Counted from the first letter of the stretch, positions 33,073 to 45,663 are shown. The stretch is 64,000 bases of DNA from Filobasidium wieringae (GCA_001600055.1 BCIV01000001.1:861774-925773), one strand, 5' to 3'. Numbers and translations: made by a program. Notes: generated from the sequence alone by a model not told the origin.

Positions 33073-35365
33073 TCACCTCAGACTGCCCAAGTTGACGCGG
33101 AAGATATTCAGTATCTTGACAGGCTTGTCTTTCCAAACCTCTTGAGCAGAGTCTTTTCCTTCAATCTTTCCTCTGTTCGATTTCTTTCGGACCCATCCCT
33201 TGGCATTCATGTGCTCGTCCTTTCGTAGCGCATCAGGTCGATCCACCTTGATCTCTGCGCTGTCGACGCCTTCAAGCTCGGTACCGGCCAAATGACCCTC
33301 TTTGGCGTTTTGCATATCAGTTCTGCAAGTCTGAATCGCAGCGATACGAAGATCACTGGGCACAGCTCTATGTAAAGCAACGACTCAGTCGAGACCTCGA
33401 ACAGTGTTAGCTTCGGCTTACCGCGCGGGATCGAATATTAGCAAATTCGTATCGCCTGAAGCGTTAATCTCGTATCCAACGATCGTTCGAGAATGACCTG
33501 AGTGCTGTTTGGCGACTGCTATGAGTACCCATCTGATGATACTGGCTGGTATGCCAGGTTGCAATCGCGAATTCTTACTTGGAGTAAAAGGGGTAACTTG
33601 GCCGAGATGTCTACGGCGCCTTCTGCATCTTGAAGAATCGAGTTGGACATGATTACGTCGAATGCCGAGCGATTTCGTGTTTCCTCTTTCGAATACTCTT
33701 GTACTCTTTCGTCCTGACATCGGATCAGATCGTTAGTGGATTCAGCGTCTGTAAGACCGAGCCTGCTCACGAAGTATCGCTTCACGAACTCCGTCAACGC
33801 TGCGTGCGTCGTCGTGACGGAACGCCATTTCGCGCCTGTAGGCTTCGGAAAGTCGTCTGTACGAGTTGTCAGCACGATCTAAGTGAAGGATGGTGGAAGA
33901 TATGAACTGACGTAGGAAGGAGCTGTGGATAGGCCTTAGCTCAGCTTTTGACATTCGACATGTTAGTTAAGAATGAACTCACGGTATACCCTTGGCAGAC
34001 AGTGCTGCATATACATCTGTGTTTTGAATTTCAGTCCATTTCAAAATCCTTTTTGGACGGTGTATGATCAACTAACCTGAAACCCCGATCCATTTCTTAC
34101 TGCCAATGATCTTCCCTTGTAGCTGGTTCCTGCCCTGCACATCATAACCTGGCAAAAGATGCGATGACGGTCAATTAGTCTGTGCGTCACACGTAGGTAA
34201 CACCCAGGTTTACCTGCGTCCCAAGCCTCTTCAATCCATGCTTGCAAGTTCCTGAGACCAGGTGTTCTCGTTCCATTTGACGATTCGGAAGAAGGAAAAA
34301 CGTCTCTGTAGGCAGGGCAGGAAACGAGTAGACCAGTCAATCCCATTTCGAGATTACGATAACCGCAGCCCCATCCTTTATTTAAGTCGACCATAGTCAG
34401 TGGTAACAAGCTAGCTCATAGAGACAAGACCTCGGCTTACCCGTATCAAAATCCCGAACACTTTTGATATGGCAGATCCCGTTTGCACACAGGACCGCCT
34501 TCTTTGTCACCCCCTGCTTGACAGATGCAACTAGAGTTTTGTGTAGTAGAGGTATCAAGCCTAAAGAGACACGGGTCAGTCCGAGGAGTAAAAGCGAAAG
34601 ACGAGCGATCTGACCTGGAGTGTAATTGGGAGGAAGGCGGTCTAACGGACAGTCTACCGGTGACCACCTGCGAGAGAAAATTGCGGTATTGATCAGTTCA
34701 GGTACTTGAGAACTGCATTCTAACGTAAGGACTGCCTACCAAAGATCGCCCTTCTGTCTAGCATCACCCACTTTCCAGCTATTCTGACTGACTGTCCCTA
34801 AGCGCTTCCCTATCTGTTTGCCCTTCGAGATCGCCTCAACATCGTATTCTAGCGGCTCATCCTCTTGGTATTCGTTTTCCCCTGTTGCCATATCTATACT
34901 CGCTCTGAGTAAGCTTATCGATACGGTCACAACAAATCTTGCAACGTACCTAGGCATGCATTCACATGTGCTTGTTGATCGAGCTCTGAAAGCTCGGCGA
35001 TGGAAGAGCCACAGACAAAGCATAAGTCGCTATCTGGTTGCCTTCTGTAGGATTACGGATATATCTTTATGGTCGGAGAGTTTCCTTGTTGTGTAAGCTG
35101 CAACATACGAAACTTACGAGACGTATACCGGCTGGAGCTCGTTGGTATCCTGCTCAGGTGTTCGATCATCAATAACAATAGCTTTCCTCTTCGTTCCCGT
35201 GGATCCAGCCACAGCGTTTGTGCAAGTGTCCTCAATTTGTTCAAGGCTTGAACGTGTCCACCCTGCTAATGGATCTTGTCCTTCCCCGAAATGACTAGCA
35301 ATATGGATACTCAGAACATCAATATCGACGTCGAATTGCTTGTTACAAGCTGGACATTCCAGCAT
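33073..35365 (-). CDS. ZUP1-like C78 peptidase with N-terminal zinc finger
   Basis: Probable deubiquitinase of the UfSP/ZUP1 (C78, Mug105) family; ZUP1 cleaves K63-linked ubiquitin chains in DNA-damage responses. About ten exons join from MLECPACNKQFDVDIDVLSI (start 35363-35365), a C2H2-type finger (C-x2-C...H-x3-H). The catalytic part has WGCGYRNLEMGLTGLLVSC (nucleophile Cys), YRDVFPSSES and LRNLQAWIEEAWDAG. Later exons supply the His and Asp region HSGHSRTIVGYEI and NLLIFDPAR. The C-terminal exon ends VKILNIFRVNLGSLR, stop at 33073-33075. The Cys, His and Asp are all present, so activity is expected. Exact borders of the short middle exons (33880-34180) are uncertain. Confidence 0.85.
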
Positions 35366-35701
35366 AGCTGGCGACGTGCTGGCGATGCCGATTGAAACCT
35401 ATGTCGAAGACAGATATGTGTGCTTTCTATACGAATTATCTTGCCATATAGAAGACGTTGAGTTCCAAGCCATCTTTCAAATTTCCGACGTATATCTGCT
35501 GGTCAAACCTAGGTAGACTGTATGTACTTTGTGGAAATCTGCTTCCGTAATCAGACCTTTTACTTCCGGTGCCAGGTCCGCCGGACCGAAATATACTCGA
35601 GGCTTGAGGTCGGCTTGATTTCATGTTGAGCTCCTATATTTCAGCATAGAAACCCTCGATTCGCTCTCAACGTCCTCTAATCTTGTTGGAACTCCTCAAG
35701 C
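35366..35701. promoter_or_regulatory. Head-to-head promoter region, ZUP1-like / DUF218 protein
   Basis: A 336-bp gap between divergent starts. A 62-codon minus-strand frame (35436-35624) has no recognisable features and is not called. Confidence 0.45.
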
Positions 35702-37048
35702 ATGCTCCCAATACCATCAACAGCCTACCGGGGCAAAGGCCGGCATAATCAAAAGTCGTATTTCATGACAAATTCATCCGACATGTCGAAATCAGCTCAA
35801 TCAGTAATAGAACGCCTGAGAGGTCGGACACGGCTTACCAATCTCGGGGTGTCCTTGATACTTGGACTACTGGGTTTATCTCTCCTTCTTAACCTTCGAA
35901 GCTGGTCTTCACCACAATTTGATCGTCCCCATATACCGCTTGGCAGGTCGACTTCGGAAAGCATTGAAGCGACTATAGAAAGGTCACCCGAGATTAGTAG
36001 TCTTACGCATTTGGTAATGGTAGCGGGTCATGCTATCTGGAAAGGAGCAGATCCTGAGCTCAGGAGCAACGATTCCGAATGGGTCCTCACGCCCATACAG
36101 AAGGGCGGAAGCGTCAACACTTTCTATAAGCATATTCAGACAGGGTTAGTTGGGGACACAATCGGTAACCCAAGCAAGCCACTAAACTAGTTTCCCATAC
36201 GACAGGGTGAAAGAGGCATTACACGATTCCAAAAGTCTCCTCATATTTTCAGGGTAAGCTAAGCAAGCCCCTTTCCCCTATACGGTACAAGCATAGTCTG
36301 CTTACCATCTGCATAGAGGTCAAACCCGTCCCGACACACCTCCAACAACCGAATCCCAATCATACCTCCGACTAGCCCAGGCGACCTCCCTTCTACCTCC
36401 CTCTCCAGAATTCTCAAGAGTAGCTACGGAAGAATACGCCTTGGATTCTTATACGAACCTCTTGTTCTCCTATGCGAGATTCAAGGAGGTCACGGGCAGG
36501 TGGCCGGAGAAGGTGACTGTTGTAGGATACGAGATGAAACGACCTAGGTCAGTCTGAAAGCCGAGAGGAATTTGCTTTCGGTTACTCATAATGGAGCTGC
36601 GTTGGTTGCATAGATTCGAGAAGCTCCACAGATTAGCATTGCGGATACCCGAGACCAACTTTAGATATATCGGGATCGATGATGAGGGTGATACATCCGC
36701 TTCATATGCTGGCGAGGTGAGTCGGCCAGAAGAAAAATCCGAGATGCTGACTGATCCGGCCGGAGAAATCTCCTTCGATAGCTTACGTACGGATACCAAC
36801 CATTCTCTGAAGATCTCTACGGTTGCTTCCCCCCTTTATCCCTCAAGAAGAGCTCTCGAAACCCCTTTGCGAGATACCACCCTTACCACACCTCTTGTCC
36901 AGAAATTATCAAGTTACTCGAATGGTGTCCGGTACACAAAGCTCATGCGGAAGCGAAGTATGCCTCGGAATTGGGTCTCTTTGCCGGCGTATTACCTTGG
37001 GAAACGGACAACGAGCAGGAGAATAGATGGAGTCGGGAGCAGGATTAG
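35702..37048 (+). CDS. DUF218 (YdcF-like) membrane-anchored protein
   Basis: A DUF218 protein of unknown reaction, conserved in fungi. One N-terminal membrane span (LGVSLILGLLGLSLLLNL) acts as a signal anchor. The domain then reads SLTHLVMVAGHAIWKG, WVLTPIQKGG, TFYKHIQTGVKEALHDSKSL, LIFSGGQTRPD (joined across the intron at about 36252-36312), and later EEYALDSYTNLLFSYARFKE, KVTVVGYEMKRPRF. The last exon, joined after the intron with donor gtgagt near 36719, reads SRNPFARYHPYHTSCPEIIK then LLEWCP, the family's C-terminal signature, and stops at 37046-37048. A different open frame covers the last exon but is non-protein-like; the intron is needed. DUF218 proteins hold a Rossmann-like fold. Confidence 0.85.
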
Positions 37049-37265
37049 ATGCGATTTCCTAGCGTAGTTTTAGCTTTGTACCGATCACTGCCTAGACATT
37101 CGAACTACACATGATGCCTAAAGTGACGATTGTCATTGAAAAGACAGCAGGATGCAAATATAGGTGGTGTCAATTACAAAGCGCGAGTATTACTACGCCA
37201 GCGTCAAATAAGCTACAAGTGGATGGAGATAGAATGATCTAATACTGAATGATACCGCCGCTCTG

Positions 37266-40084
37266 TCAGAAACCGTCGTCCAAGAACCCTTCTGGTTCTT
37301 CTGGCTCTGTGATATCAGCTGTTTTCGGCACGCGTCTGACTCGCTCAAGGAATTCGTCCAACTCTTCGAAATTCGCAGGATTCTCTGCGAATTTACGATG
37401 CCGTCTGCCGACAATATGCTATATAGCGTGTATGATAGATAGATCAGCCTGACTAGTCCGATCCATTCGCCGCTAAGCAACTTACAGCTTCGAAATCCTC
37501 ATATTTGACCCGGCAGTTCTCGCAATAGCCAGGTTTGACTGGTATGTCCGGATTCATCCTCTCGATTCTGAAACCCATACTCCTCGCACGCTTCAATTCT
37601 CTCCTCTGGAAACCGGTAAGCTTTGCGGGAGCCCTAGCTGCTTCTAGGATTGCTAACACGCGCTGTCTCGCTTGGTCATCCATCGAGATGTGGTATGGCT
37701 TGACGTCCTGTTCTTCTTGCATGTCGCTCATGTTCGGTGTGACGTCTCCCTCTTCAACCATTTCTCCAGAATGCCCGTTTGAAGAAGATGAGTCTCGACG
37801 GGTCGATGTCATCGCGCCTTCAGGCCATTCAGCGTTATCCGCTAGTTCGGCACCGCCTATGACTTCTAGTTCCTCATCGTCATCGAAAACATCTGCGCAC
37901 CGGGCGACGTAAACCGGTTCGCCAGTACCCGTGGACTGCACTCCTTCGATCCGTCCAGCAGCCGACAACTTGGCTGCAGTTTGCCCTTTCAGCAACTGAA
38001 CCCGTTTGCTCATCTGTACAATCTTCCTGTCTTTGCCTTGTGCGATTCCAGCAATGCCCATGCCGTTCGGAGTCAAATTGATCCCCGTTGTCGACCGAAT
38101 GTTACTCGTCGAAGCGATGTTCGAGGTAAGGACGACAGAGTTGCCCGAAGCCGCTTGGTAAGGCGTCATGCTTTCATCGGCTTGCCTTCCTCGACCCGCA
38201 GTCTTGGCACCAGCCGCCATGTTGTTCAAGGACGCCGATCGTGTCAACATTGCACCCGACCTCGCATGTTCTTCAAACAGCGCCAACCCTTTCCTCTTCT
38301 TTGGCTCAATTTCGCTCTGTTCCCTGGTCACGTAGGTCTTCCAGGCCTTTTCACGCAACTGTTTGGCGTTCAATCTGTTCTCCTGAGCGGTCTCTGATAA
38401 ACGCATAAACGTCTCATAGATGAGTGGCCACGGGCTAGGCTCCCCCAATCGTTGCTTGGGGAATTCCTTGACCATGATCGATCTACTTTCACCCAAGGCA
38501 TCGTCTACCAAGAGGTAATGCACTCCGCGGAAATAGTACCAGTCCGCCCTGGGAGCTGCTTTATCTCGTTCACGTGTTCCGTGCAATCTCTCGTCTTCCA
38601 GGAGGTAAGATAAATCGTCCTCTGCCCGAATGGGAGCCGCCTGGGGGGTACCTTTTGGACCCAGTAGGTATAGCAAGATATTTCCCAGTTCTGATACGCA
38701 GATTATGTTCAGCACAAGCCATGCCGTAGTACGACGTCTCGGATCAACTCACTGTCCAGCCTCCAGACCTTTGTCGCCATCACAGTGACGTTTGATTGTC
38801 TGTAACACGATCCATGTTAATCACCATCATACAAACAGACCTTAAGAGTTAAGAACTGACTTTGATCCATCTGCAGTCTCATTGATCTTTGCCGCTTCTG
38901 ATGCTCGTTTAGCATTCTCTGTGAACAACTTTTCCAGTTCGGCCGGTACTCCCCGGTTGGAGATATAATGCGTCACGTTGCTCGATAAGAAATCCACGAC
39001 TTGCTACGAAACCGAATCGGTTGGAATCGATTCGTATCAGCATTGTAATATCTCCCCGAAAGGTCGTCCACAGAAAACGACTTACACCCTTCAACAACTT
39101 GATCCCTTCCCTGCAATCCTTCACGCTCATCCCGTCCTTTGTCTTGACCGTATTCAGAAACTCGGCATCAAAGCAAAAGACGAATCTCGGGAATGCTTGA
39201 GTGTATTTGGCGATATAAGCCGCGTCCACTTCTACCTTTTGTTTCGCTGGCTGGTATTTGGAAGCGGTCGTCGATTCGAAAGCGGAGGGGTGGGTTGGAA
39301 TGGGGATGGAACCTGTTTCCGTTTTTCTTCTTTTTTGAGCTGAAGGGCCGGTAAGGTTCGTTCCGGTCGTATTGAGATGAAGGTTCGTGACGGAAGGATT
39401 TGGCAAGGTATGAAGAACCGATCGAGAAGAGATTTGAGAGGTCGTAGAAGCTGGACGGGAATGAGGAAGTATAGGGGTGCCTTGTCGGAGATGTTGTGAA
39501 GGAGGAGCGGGTGGCTTGAAGAGATGAGGCCCGTTGTTACTCCCTGGAGTGCCCGTTGTTCTTCTGTTCATAGCGGCATTGTTTGGGAACAAAGTCGATT
39601 TCGAGGTGGAAGCGGTGGGTGGTTCGTAGAAGACGTCGGCGATTGGGAATTGAGTAGGTACGCCTATCTTGGTAGAGTCCGCTCCCGTCTTCTGTCCGAC
39701 TAATAGATTGTTCTTCCTCAAAGAATTCACACCTTCGAGCGTATCCAGCTTCTTGGAAACGTTACTACCACTCGCATTTGTTGAATTTCCGAAAGGACTA
39801 GCCAAACCTCCTTGATTCGTTCCGAACCCCAGCCTACTCCTTCTAGCTTCCAACCCAGCGATCCCTTTCAACCCCGCTGCTCCCGCCTGTATATCCATCT
39901 CATTCTGATCCCTTCGGATAGAACCTGAACTCGTTCGTCTCGCAGCAAGATCAGCCATCCGGTTCCTAATCAAATTAGTGCTCGTACTGGTTGTCGCGTG
40001 ATTGATGATGTTGGCTGGACTGCGTATAGGAGCAGGATCGATGGGTCGCTTGAAAGGGTCCGGTTTGATGGAGAGGGTAGTCAT
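37266..40084 (-). CDS. DBF4: DBF4, regulatory subunit of Cdc7 kinase
   Basis: DBF4 activates Cdc7 (DDK), which phosphorylates MCM to fire replication origins. The first exon (40084-38909) is disordered, then has a BRCT-like motif-N block (AFPRFVFCFDAEFLNTV). Two short exons lead to a long second exon (38715 leftward) with the motif-M region (PRADWYYFRGVHYLLVDD, KEFPKQRLGEPSPWPLIYET). The C-terminal motif-C zinc finger is split by an intron: KPGYCENCRVKYEDFEA, then HIVGRRHRKFAENPANFEEL, giving two Cys and two His. The stop is at 37266-37268. Motif order N-M-C is complete, so the protein should bind and activate Cdc7. Two MCB-type boxes lie about 330-340 bp upstream of its start. Confidence 0.92.
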
Positions 40085-41054
40085 TGCTGTCCCTCTTGCT
40101 CTGAGAATACGTCAAGAAGCGAGCTCAAGAGCGGTCGGTGAGAGAAGATGTCACTGAAGGAGGGTAAGCAAGGAGCACGTCTACGCGCTCAACGCATAAC
40201 CCCTTGTAGACCTTCTTCGAGTGGTCTATCCGTTCAAACTAACATCAGTCCCGACCAATTCAACTCCAAGTGAGCAAGAATCAAAGTGAGAGGGGTCGCT
40301 GTGTGGTTGCAAGCCTGTAGTGGTCGAAGTGCGGAAAGAGGGAGATTCCAAGCTGTTTATCTGCTCATGTGAACCTTGAGCAGGTGAATCACGCACAGAC
40401 GAACCGGATCCAACGCGTTCACGCGTGGAAAGATGTCAGCTTGTTATTTCGTAAGCTCTTCAAATGCGACCAGAACCGGTCAGTCGACGTAGGTCATGCT
40501 CGAGGACGCGATATGAGCGCAAATGTGTATACAATAGACCTCTGCATTCATACACAGTTGGGAGAGCCTGTACATCGCTTTATCGCTCTGCTACCACTCT
40601 CCATCGAGTAAAGTTTGAAACTTGGGCTTGAAACCGATGTCAGGCTCAAACTTCTCGGCGCGTGATGACGATCCTCGATCTGTGAGAATAATAGATATTC
40701 TTGATTTGATGCAAACCCAGGTTCTTTCCTTGAACGCTAACCCCTATCAGAGGGGTCGATCACAGTGACCAGCAGTGTCCTTCAGTCCGCAGGATTTCTT
40801 ATCCCAGTGAGCGCTCCAGACTTGCGATTATTTTGAAAGGTATTCCTACGATTTATGCGTTATGAAACCACGACGACTTGTTTGTTTACTTTGTGCGACG
40901 TGCGATCCGGCATAAAGCGGTCTGGTGCGGCGAGAAAGGGCTTGGCCGAGAATTGCAGCGATGGTCCGCAATTCCTCATATGCTCGTCTCTCCTCTCACC
41001 GAACTACATATCTCCACACTCTAGCCTGAGAAAACTAGCTGATAGGGTACTATT
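40085..41054. promoter_or_regulatory. Divergent regulatory region, DBF4 / ThuA-like gene
   Basis: A 970-bp gap between two divergent starts, with no supported gene. It contains the paired MCB boxes listed separately and several short chance frames. Confidence 0.5.
40413..40426. promoter_or_regulatory. Two adjacent MCB (ACGCGT) boxes upstream of DBF4
   Basis: ACGCGT occurs at 40413-40418 and again at 40421-40426, 8 bp start to start. ACGCGT is the MluI cell-cycle box bound by the fungal MBF (Mbp1/Swi6-type) factor that drives G1/S genes; DBF4 belongs to that functional class. The pair lies about 330 bp upstream of the DBF4 start. Confidence 0.55.
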
Positions 41055-42438
41055 ATGCGTTCTATACCTCCTGTATTTTCTATAGCTACCTTACTCAGCT
41101 TAATACCATCAATAATGGCTGTACCCCGAGTCCTCGTCTTCACGTACGTCCCCGTTCAGTCTGTTTCACTTCACTCACGTAAAATTTGCTAATCACCCAA
41201 CAAACCATCCTTTCAACTTGTTAGTGCAACTGCAGGCTATCGCCATGATTCTATCCCTACTGCAATCAGGGTCTTAGGGGAACAATCGGACATGTACAAC
41301 GTCTCTATGGACTTCACCGAGGACGCTAGATGGTTCACCGACGAAGGTCTGAATGGCTATGATGCGCTGATGTTCGTCAGTGCTACGGGGGACGGTAAGT
41401 TCTCGCCTCCCTTGCCGATCATAAGGAACGCTCAACCAAACGTTGCGTCTTCTCAACAGTATTAAATCAAACGCAACAAACGGCACTCAAAACATACTTT
41501 CAATCCGGTGGGAACTTCGTCGGTGTTCACGCTACAGCAGATTGTCTAGGCACGACAGATTGGTTTGTCCAGCAAGTCGGAGCGAGGTTCGATTATCATC
41601 CGGAATTACAGCCTGCTGTGAGTCGTCTTCGCTCGATGAGGATAGGAGATGAAAATGGAGCTGATTGACCGTTTTCCGGATTTGGGTGGATAGACTTTCT
41701 TGCCTCTCAACAAGACTCATCCTTCCATGACCGATATTCCCGATCGATGGACTTTCGTATGTTTGAGCCAGGTTGTGGAACGTTAGTGATGAGCTGTGAT
41801 TGAGACAGACCGTGCTTTGATAATGCGATAGGAGGAGGAGGTTTATTATTTCCGATCTGATCCTAGGGATAACGGGGCTCAGGTACTCATGACCGTTGAT
41901 GAGTCGTCTTATACCAGTAAGCCCACAAGTCTTCTTCTTTGATCGCAAACACGATACTCATCCTCTTCATGTGTTTCTTCTAGACACCGGAACCTCCACA
42001 GGTTCATACAACCAAGGTGACCCCCACCCAATCGCTTGGACTCAAACCTCTTCCCCAGGATCACAACCCATCCTCTCCTCCGCGCCGGGTTCGGGGAGAT
42101 CGTTCTTCACCTCCCTCGGACATCTCAATGAGACTTGGGAAGATCCGACGTTTATCGGCCATGTGATGAAAGGTCTCACTTGGACACTGCAGAGTGGATC
42201 GACCAAAGCGACCAATGCATCGGCTTTGGTTGGTAGTCTGAGCACTCAATCGGGTGAGACGAGCAGTATGACCGGAGCGAGCAATACTGTCATTACGAGC
42301 TCCGGGTCGAGTGCTACGGCCAGCACGAGCACGACGGGTCAACCGACCCAGTCGAGTGGATCGGCTGATAAGGTTTCGACCGGAGGAATGCTAGCTGGAG
42401 CTTTGATCGGCGCGATCGGTCTGGCTGGAGCGATATAA
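41055..42438 (+). CDS. Secreted, probably GPI-anchored ThuA-like protein
   Basis: Extracellular protein with a ThuA (trehalose-utilisation-like, glutamine-amidotransferase-fold) domain; the reaction is not known. The start at 41055 gives MRSIPPVFSIATLLSLIPSI, a signal peptide, ahead of MAVPRVLVFTATAGYRHDSI. Five exons join in frame. Domain motifs: FVSATGD, FVGVHATADC (the ThuA HA-x-AD block), DWFVQQVGARFDYHPEL, DIPDRWTFEEEVYYF and DPHPIAW. The last exon has the conserved GRSFFTSLGHLNETWEDP and a Ser/Thr-rich stalk. It ends in a hydrophobic tail (GGMLAGALIGAIGLAGAI) with no charge after it, as in GPI-anchor signals. Stop 42436-42438. A start at 41115 would lose the signal peptide and is less likely. 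Confidence 0.87.
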
Positions 42439-42546
42439 TTTCGAGTAATGACTGGATGGATGGGTATCGAGACCTGTAATGTTATTGTATACATAATGCG
42501 AAGCGTCCGGTCAACGTTTCTACAGCTTGTCAACCACTTAAACTAC

Positions 42547-44347
42547 TCATAACGATTCGTCAGTGATCGATTTCCTCTCCGCTTCCCACTTTAAAAGCCA
42601 CTTGGGTTTCTGCTCCTCCCACTCGGCATGAGCCTTTTGAGAATCTTTCTCCGCCGCTTTCAAGGCGTCGTCCAATCCGATTCGCTCGAATTTGGGAAGA
42701 CCACCGCCCGACTTGAGGTCCAGTCGGATCGCTGTGCCTGAGCTGTTTTCCGCCTTGTCGATGGCCCGTTTCATCCGCTATGTTAGCATAAGGGTAAGCA
42801 TCCAGTGCCGACGAAAAAGAGGCTGGTCTCCAACGTACCGCCAATTGTCCCTCCATTGCTATCCTCGTCGCACTGGCCTTCATCCATTCCAGATTCTCAT
42901 TCGCCTCTTCGCCGCCCTGTTGCTGAATTCGTGGGTCGTCCCAAGCGATCTCGTTCTCCTCCACATCAATCTCAGCCAAGGGACTGCTAGGAGCGATCAA
43001 GCTTCCTGTCCTCGGATCTTGCTCTCCAACCAAGTTATCTTTCAGGGCAGCAGGATTGAGCCAGTTGACCCAAGATTCTGCGACGATTTGGTGGGGGTCC
43101 ACTTTACTGATCTGCAGTATTTCCTCCTCACTTCGAACCTTGTGAGGCATCTCCATCCAGTATCCGTAGTTATTACTGAGAGGAAATTCTCGGAATTCAA
43201 CGACGATACTGTTTGTAAGGGTATACTTTGCGACTCACGATCTATCGCCATATCCAGGGATCATTGGTTTTGCGCATCGACAGTTGTTGGGCTATCAAAG
43301 CATACGTGCTGATAAATAGGGCTCCTACGTGATACTTTGTTCTACTCATACCACTTACATCGGAATCGTGTGCGTTCATGACCACTGTGATCTTTCTTGG
43401 CTTGCTATCTTCGTTCAGCTTGAAACTCCATTCCGAGATGTAAAGAGGGAAGTAGGTTGGGTAAGCAGCAAACTATGATTGAACGGTCAGGTCACGGGAT
43501 CTCAAGCAATAGCGTACTTGTACTTACCAACTTCTCTCTGACATCTCTTTCCATATCGATCCTATCGCCTCCTAATCTGACGTGTCTACCCAATCTTCGC
43601 TTGACCAGATCTAGGGCTTTCAATGGATCGACGCTGAATGGAACCGCGCTGATCTCCATATTGTCGAACCCTTCCAGTTGCTTCAAGTCTGATGCTGGTT
43701 CCCAGACAGGCATTGCTTCTGGTAGATCGGGTTGTGTAAAGTCTAATAGCGATATAGGGGAGAAAGAGTTCCCAGGTAAAGAGGTATTGTTAAACATGAA
43801 CAGAGCTGGCCCGCTACTATTTCGGAGTTTCAGGTCTGCTTCTGCCATGTAACTGTATCGCCATATCGGCCAGTAGACCTATTGGTATAGATATATAATG
43901 GATTTTAGATACGAGTTTGTAGTGATGGATCGAGGCAGCTTACCGCTCTTGTCTTCTCATGCTTCAATCCGTTACCACCCAAGCCGAACTCATAAAGGAA
44001 AGGTGTGACAGATTCTCCGAAGAATTTGAGCGCCGTCGCATAGAAAGCATTCGATAAGGTTATCTGTCAATTGTAAAGTGTAAGCTGTTAGTAATCCTCT
44101 TGCACGGGACGATCCTCCGAGAGCTTACAGTAGAAAGTAGTGCGTTCTGCTTCATCTTCATTCTTGCAGATTCCGGATCCAGCATGAACGGGACAGCAGT
44201 GGTTTTGGGACACGGACTCTTCGCATCTTCATAGGATCTTCTTGTCGACGAAAAACTCCGCTGAGCCCCCTGCCATGCAGAACAACCTGGTACAGATCGG
44301 AAGATCGTACTTGACCGAGGAGAGATCGTTCTGATCATCGCATGCAT
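42547..44347 (-). CDS. Conserved protein of unknown function, copy A of a paralogous pair
   Basis: About six exons join to roughly 490 residues. The N-terminus (MHAMIRTISPRSSTIFRSV then SFSSTRRSYEDA) is rich in Arg and Ser and poor in acid, like a mitochondrial targeting peptide. Later blocks are FMLDPESARMKMKQNALLST, KFFGESVTPFLYEFGLGGNG, AVYWPIWRYSYMAEAD, SPISLLDFTQPDLPEA, FAAYPTYFPLYISEW, NEIAWDDPRIQQQGGEEANE, and an acidic/basic helical end (EEQKPKWLLKWEAERKS). The same blocks in the same order occur in the gene at 52410-54222. No known domain was recognised; a mitochondrial location is an inference from the N-terminus. Start 44345-44347; stop 42547-42549. Confidence 0.75.
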
Positions 44348-45159
44348 TTCTGGGTGGCTTCTATTGATGGGTTTGTAAAACGGTAGGAGTGTATGCTATC
44401 CAAAAACAAGCAAGAATATGATGGTAATGTAGGGTGTTCGATATCATACAACTTCTGAAATGCAGGAAATGCTGGCGGATTACGATGAGATCTAACTGGC
44501 ATCGATCTCGTGTGGAGGTCGATCACTCGCGACCTTTGATTTCTGGCCGGCGGGCAACCGGACTGAGATCGTTCCACAGCCGGCCTCTAGGTGGATTTTC
44601 TCTACATAAGCCGTTGCATCAGTCCGCAGACTGAGTTGTGATGCATGTAAAAGCTTACTTGACATGCGCAGACAGCACCGGTATCCGAGGATCTTCAGCG
44701 GAAGGTTGCACGTAATTTGTAACTTCGACCATAGGCGCCGTCTCGCCGCACCTGAACACACACGTTCAGCGGATCGGAATATCGATCAGGTATCAGTTGA
44801 TGGCGATGATAATGAAGACTGGACGTACTGCCGAAATATGCGCTCAAATGGCCAGCATGTTATCTTTCCTCCGGCTGGTGAGCATTGATATTGGGTTAGG
44901 GCGTACAATTTACAAGGAGGCTCGACATGCTCCAGTAACGCCATTCTCCTTGTTGACGTCGATTCTACTGATGGTAATTGTATGTTTGAAAGCAAAGGAA
45001 GCGATCTGTTGATCTGTTGATATTACTGCAAATGCGTATGAAAGGATGTTGCGATCCACTCCTAAGGAGGACGTCGAGAAAGGTGGAGGTCGTTATCTCA
45101 GGCTTGCTTCGCTTTGCTTAATATGCTCGATGACCTATAGCCTGTGGTGTAGATCACTA
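44348..45159. other. Unassigned intergenic stretch
   Basis: This region holds the promoter of copy A (minus strand) and short frames on both strands, none resembling a known protein. Confidence 0.35.
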
Positions 45160-45663
45160 TGCCCGAGGCCCTAAAAAGACGAGTACTAGGTCCATACGCA
45201 GAAGCTGTGTTGGCACCTTCAAATTATGCAAATGATCGGTATCAAGCTATCAAGCTGATGTGAATTTCGTAACAACATATCGATCTATCGATTTCTTCCA
45301 ACGCGACCTGCATCTTGCCCACACGTGCCTGCATGGCATCCGATAGAAGTGTCACCGCCTGCCTCGCCGGCTCAATTACTAAATGCCTTCCTAAAGTCTT
45401 GCCTGTCGCCTACCCAGACTCTCCTCCTCCGTCTCAAACGGCTCAAGGTCATTATGGCGAGAGATCCCGATGTTCAAACCAAAGCGGACATCGAAGTTCA
45501 TGACGTGTCCGTGCTCGGACAAAGTAAACAACCTTCCATCAGTACTCATCACTCAACTCATGATAACTCGCTCATATCGCATCCTTTGCTTCGCATTTTG
45601 CCTTTGTTAGCAGTTCCCAACGCAACTGTATCATGTAAAACCGTTCTACACAATGAATACTGA
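45160..45663 (+). CDS. Possible small gene upstream of ATG101 (uncertain)
   Basis: Two protein-like stretches lie here. MPEALKRRVLGPYAEAVLAP runs from an ATG at 45160 to a TGA near 45262. A second frame starting near 45328 has no ATG and reads AQLLNAFLKSCLSPTQTLLL then VIMARDPDVQTKADIEVHDV; it can splice (donor gtaaac near 45524) and stops at 45661-45663, overlapping the ATG101 start. No consistent join of the two parts was found and no family was recognised. It could be a short unknown gene, a 5' leader with coding-like character, or chance. Confidence 0.25.

Noticed and set aside
35436..35624. 62-codon minus-strand frame between the ZUP1-like and DUF218 genes
   Set aside because: No family resemblance and it occupies a shared promoter; no join to the ZUP1-like start was found.
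36591..37067. 158-codon plus-strand frame across the end of the DUF218 gene
   Set aside because: After about 36719 this frame is non-protein-like; the family's C-terminal motif appears in another frame after removing an intron.
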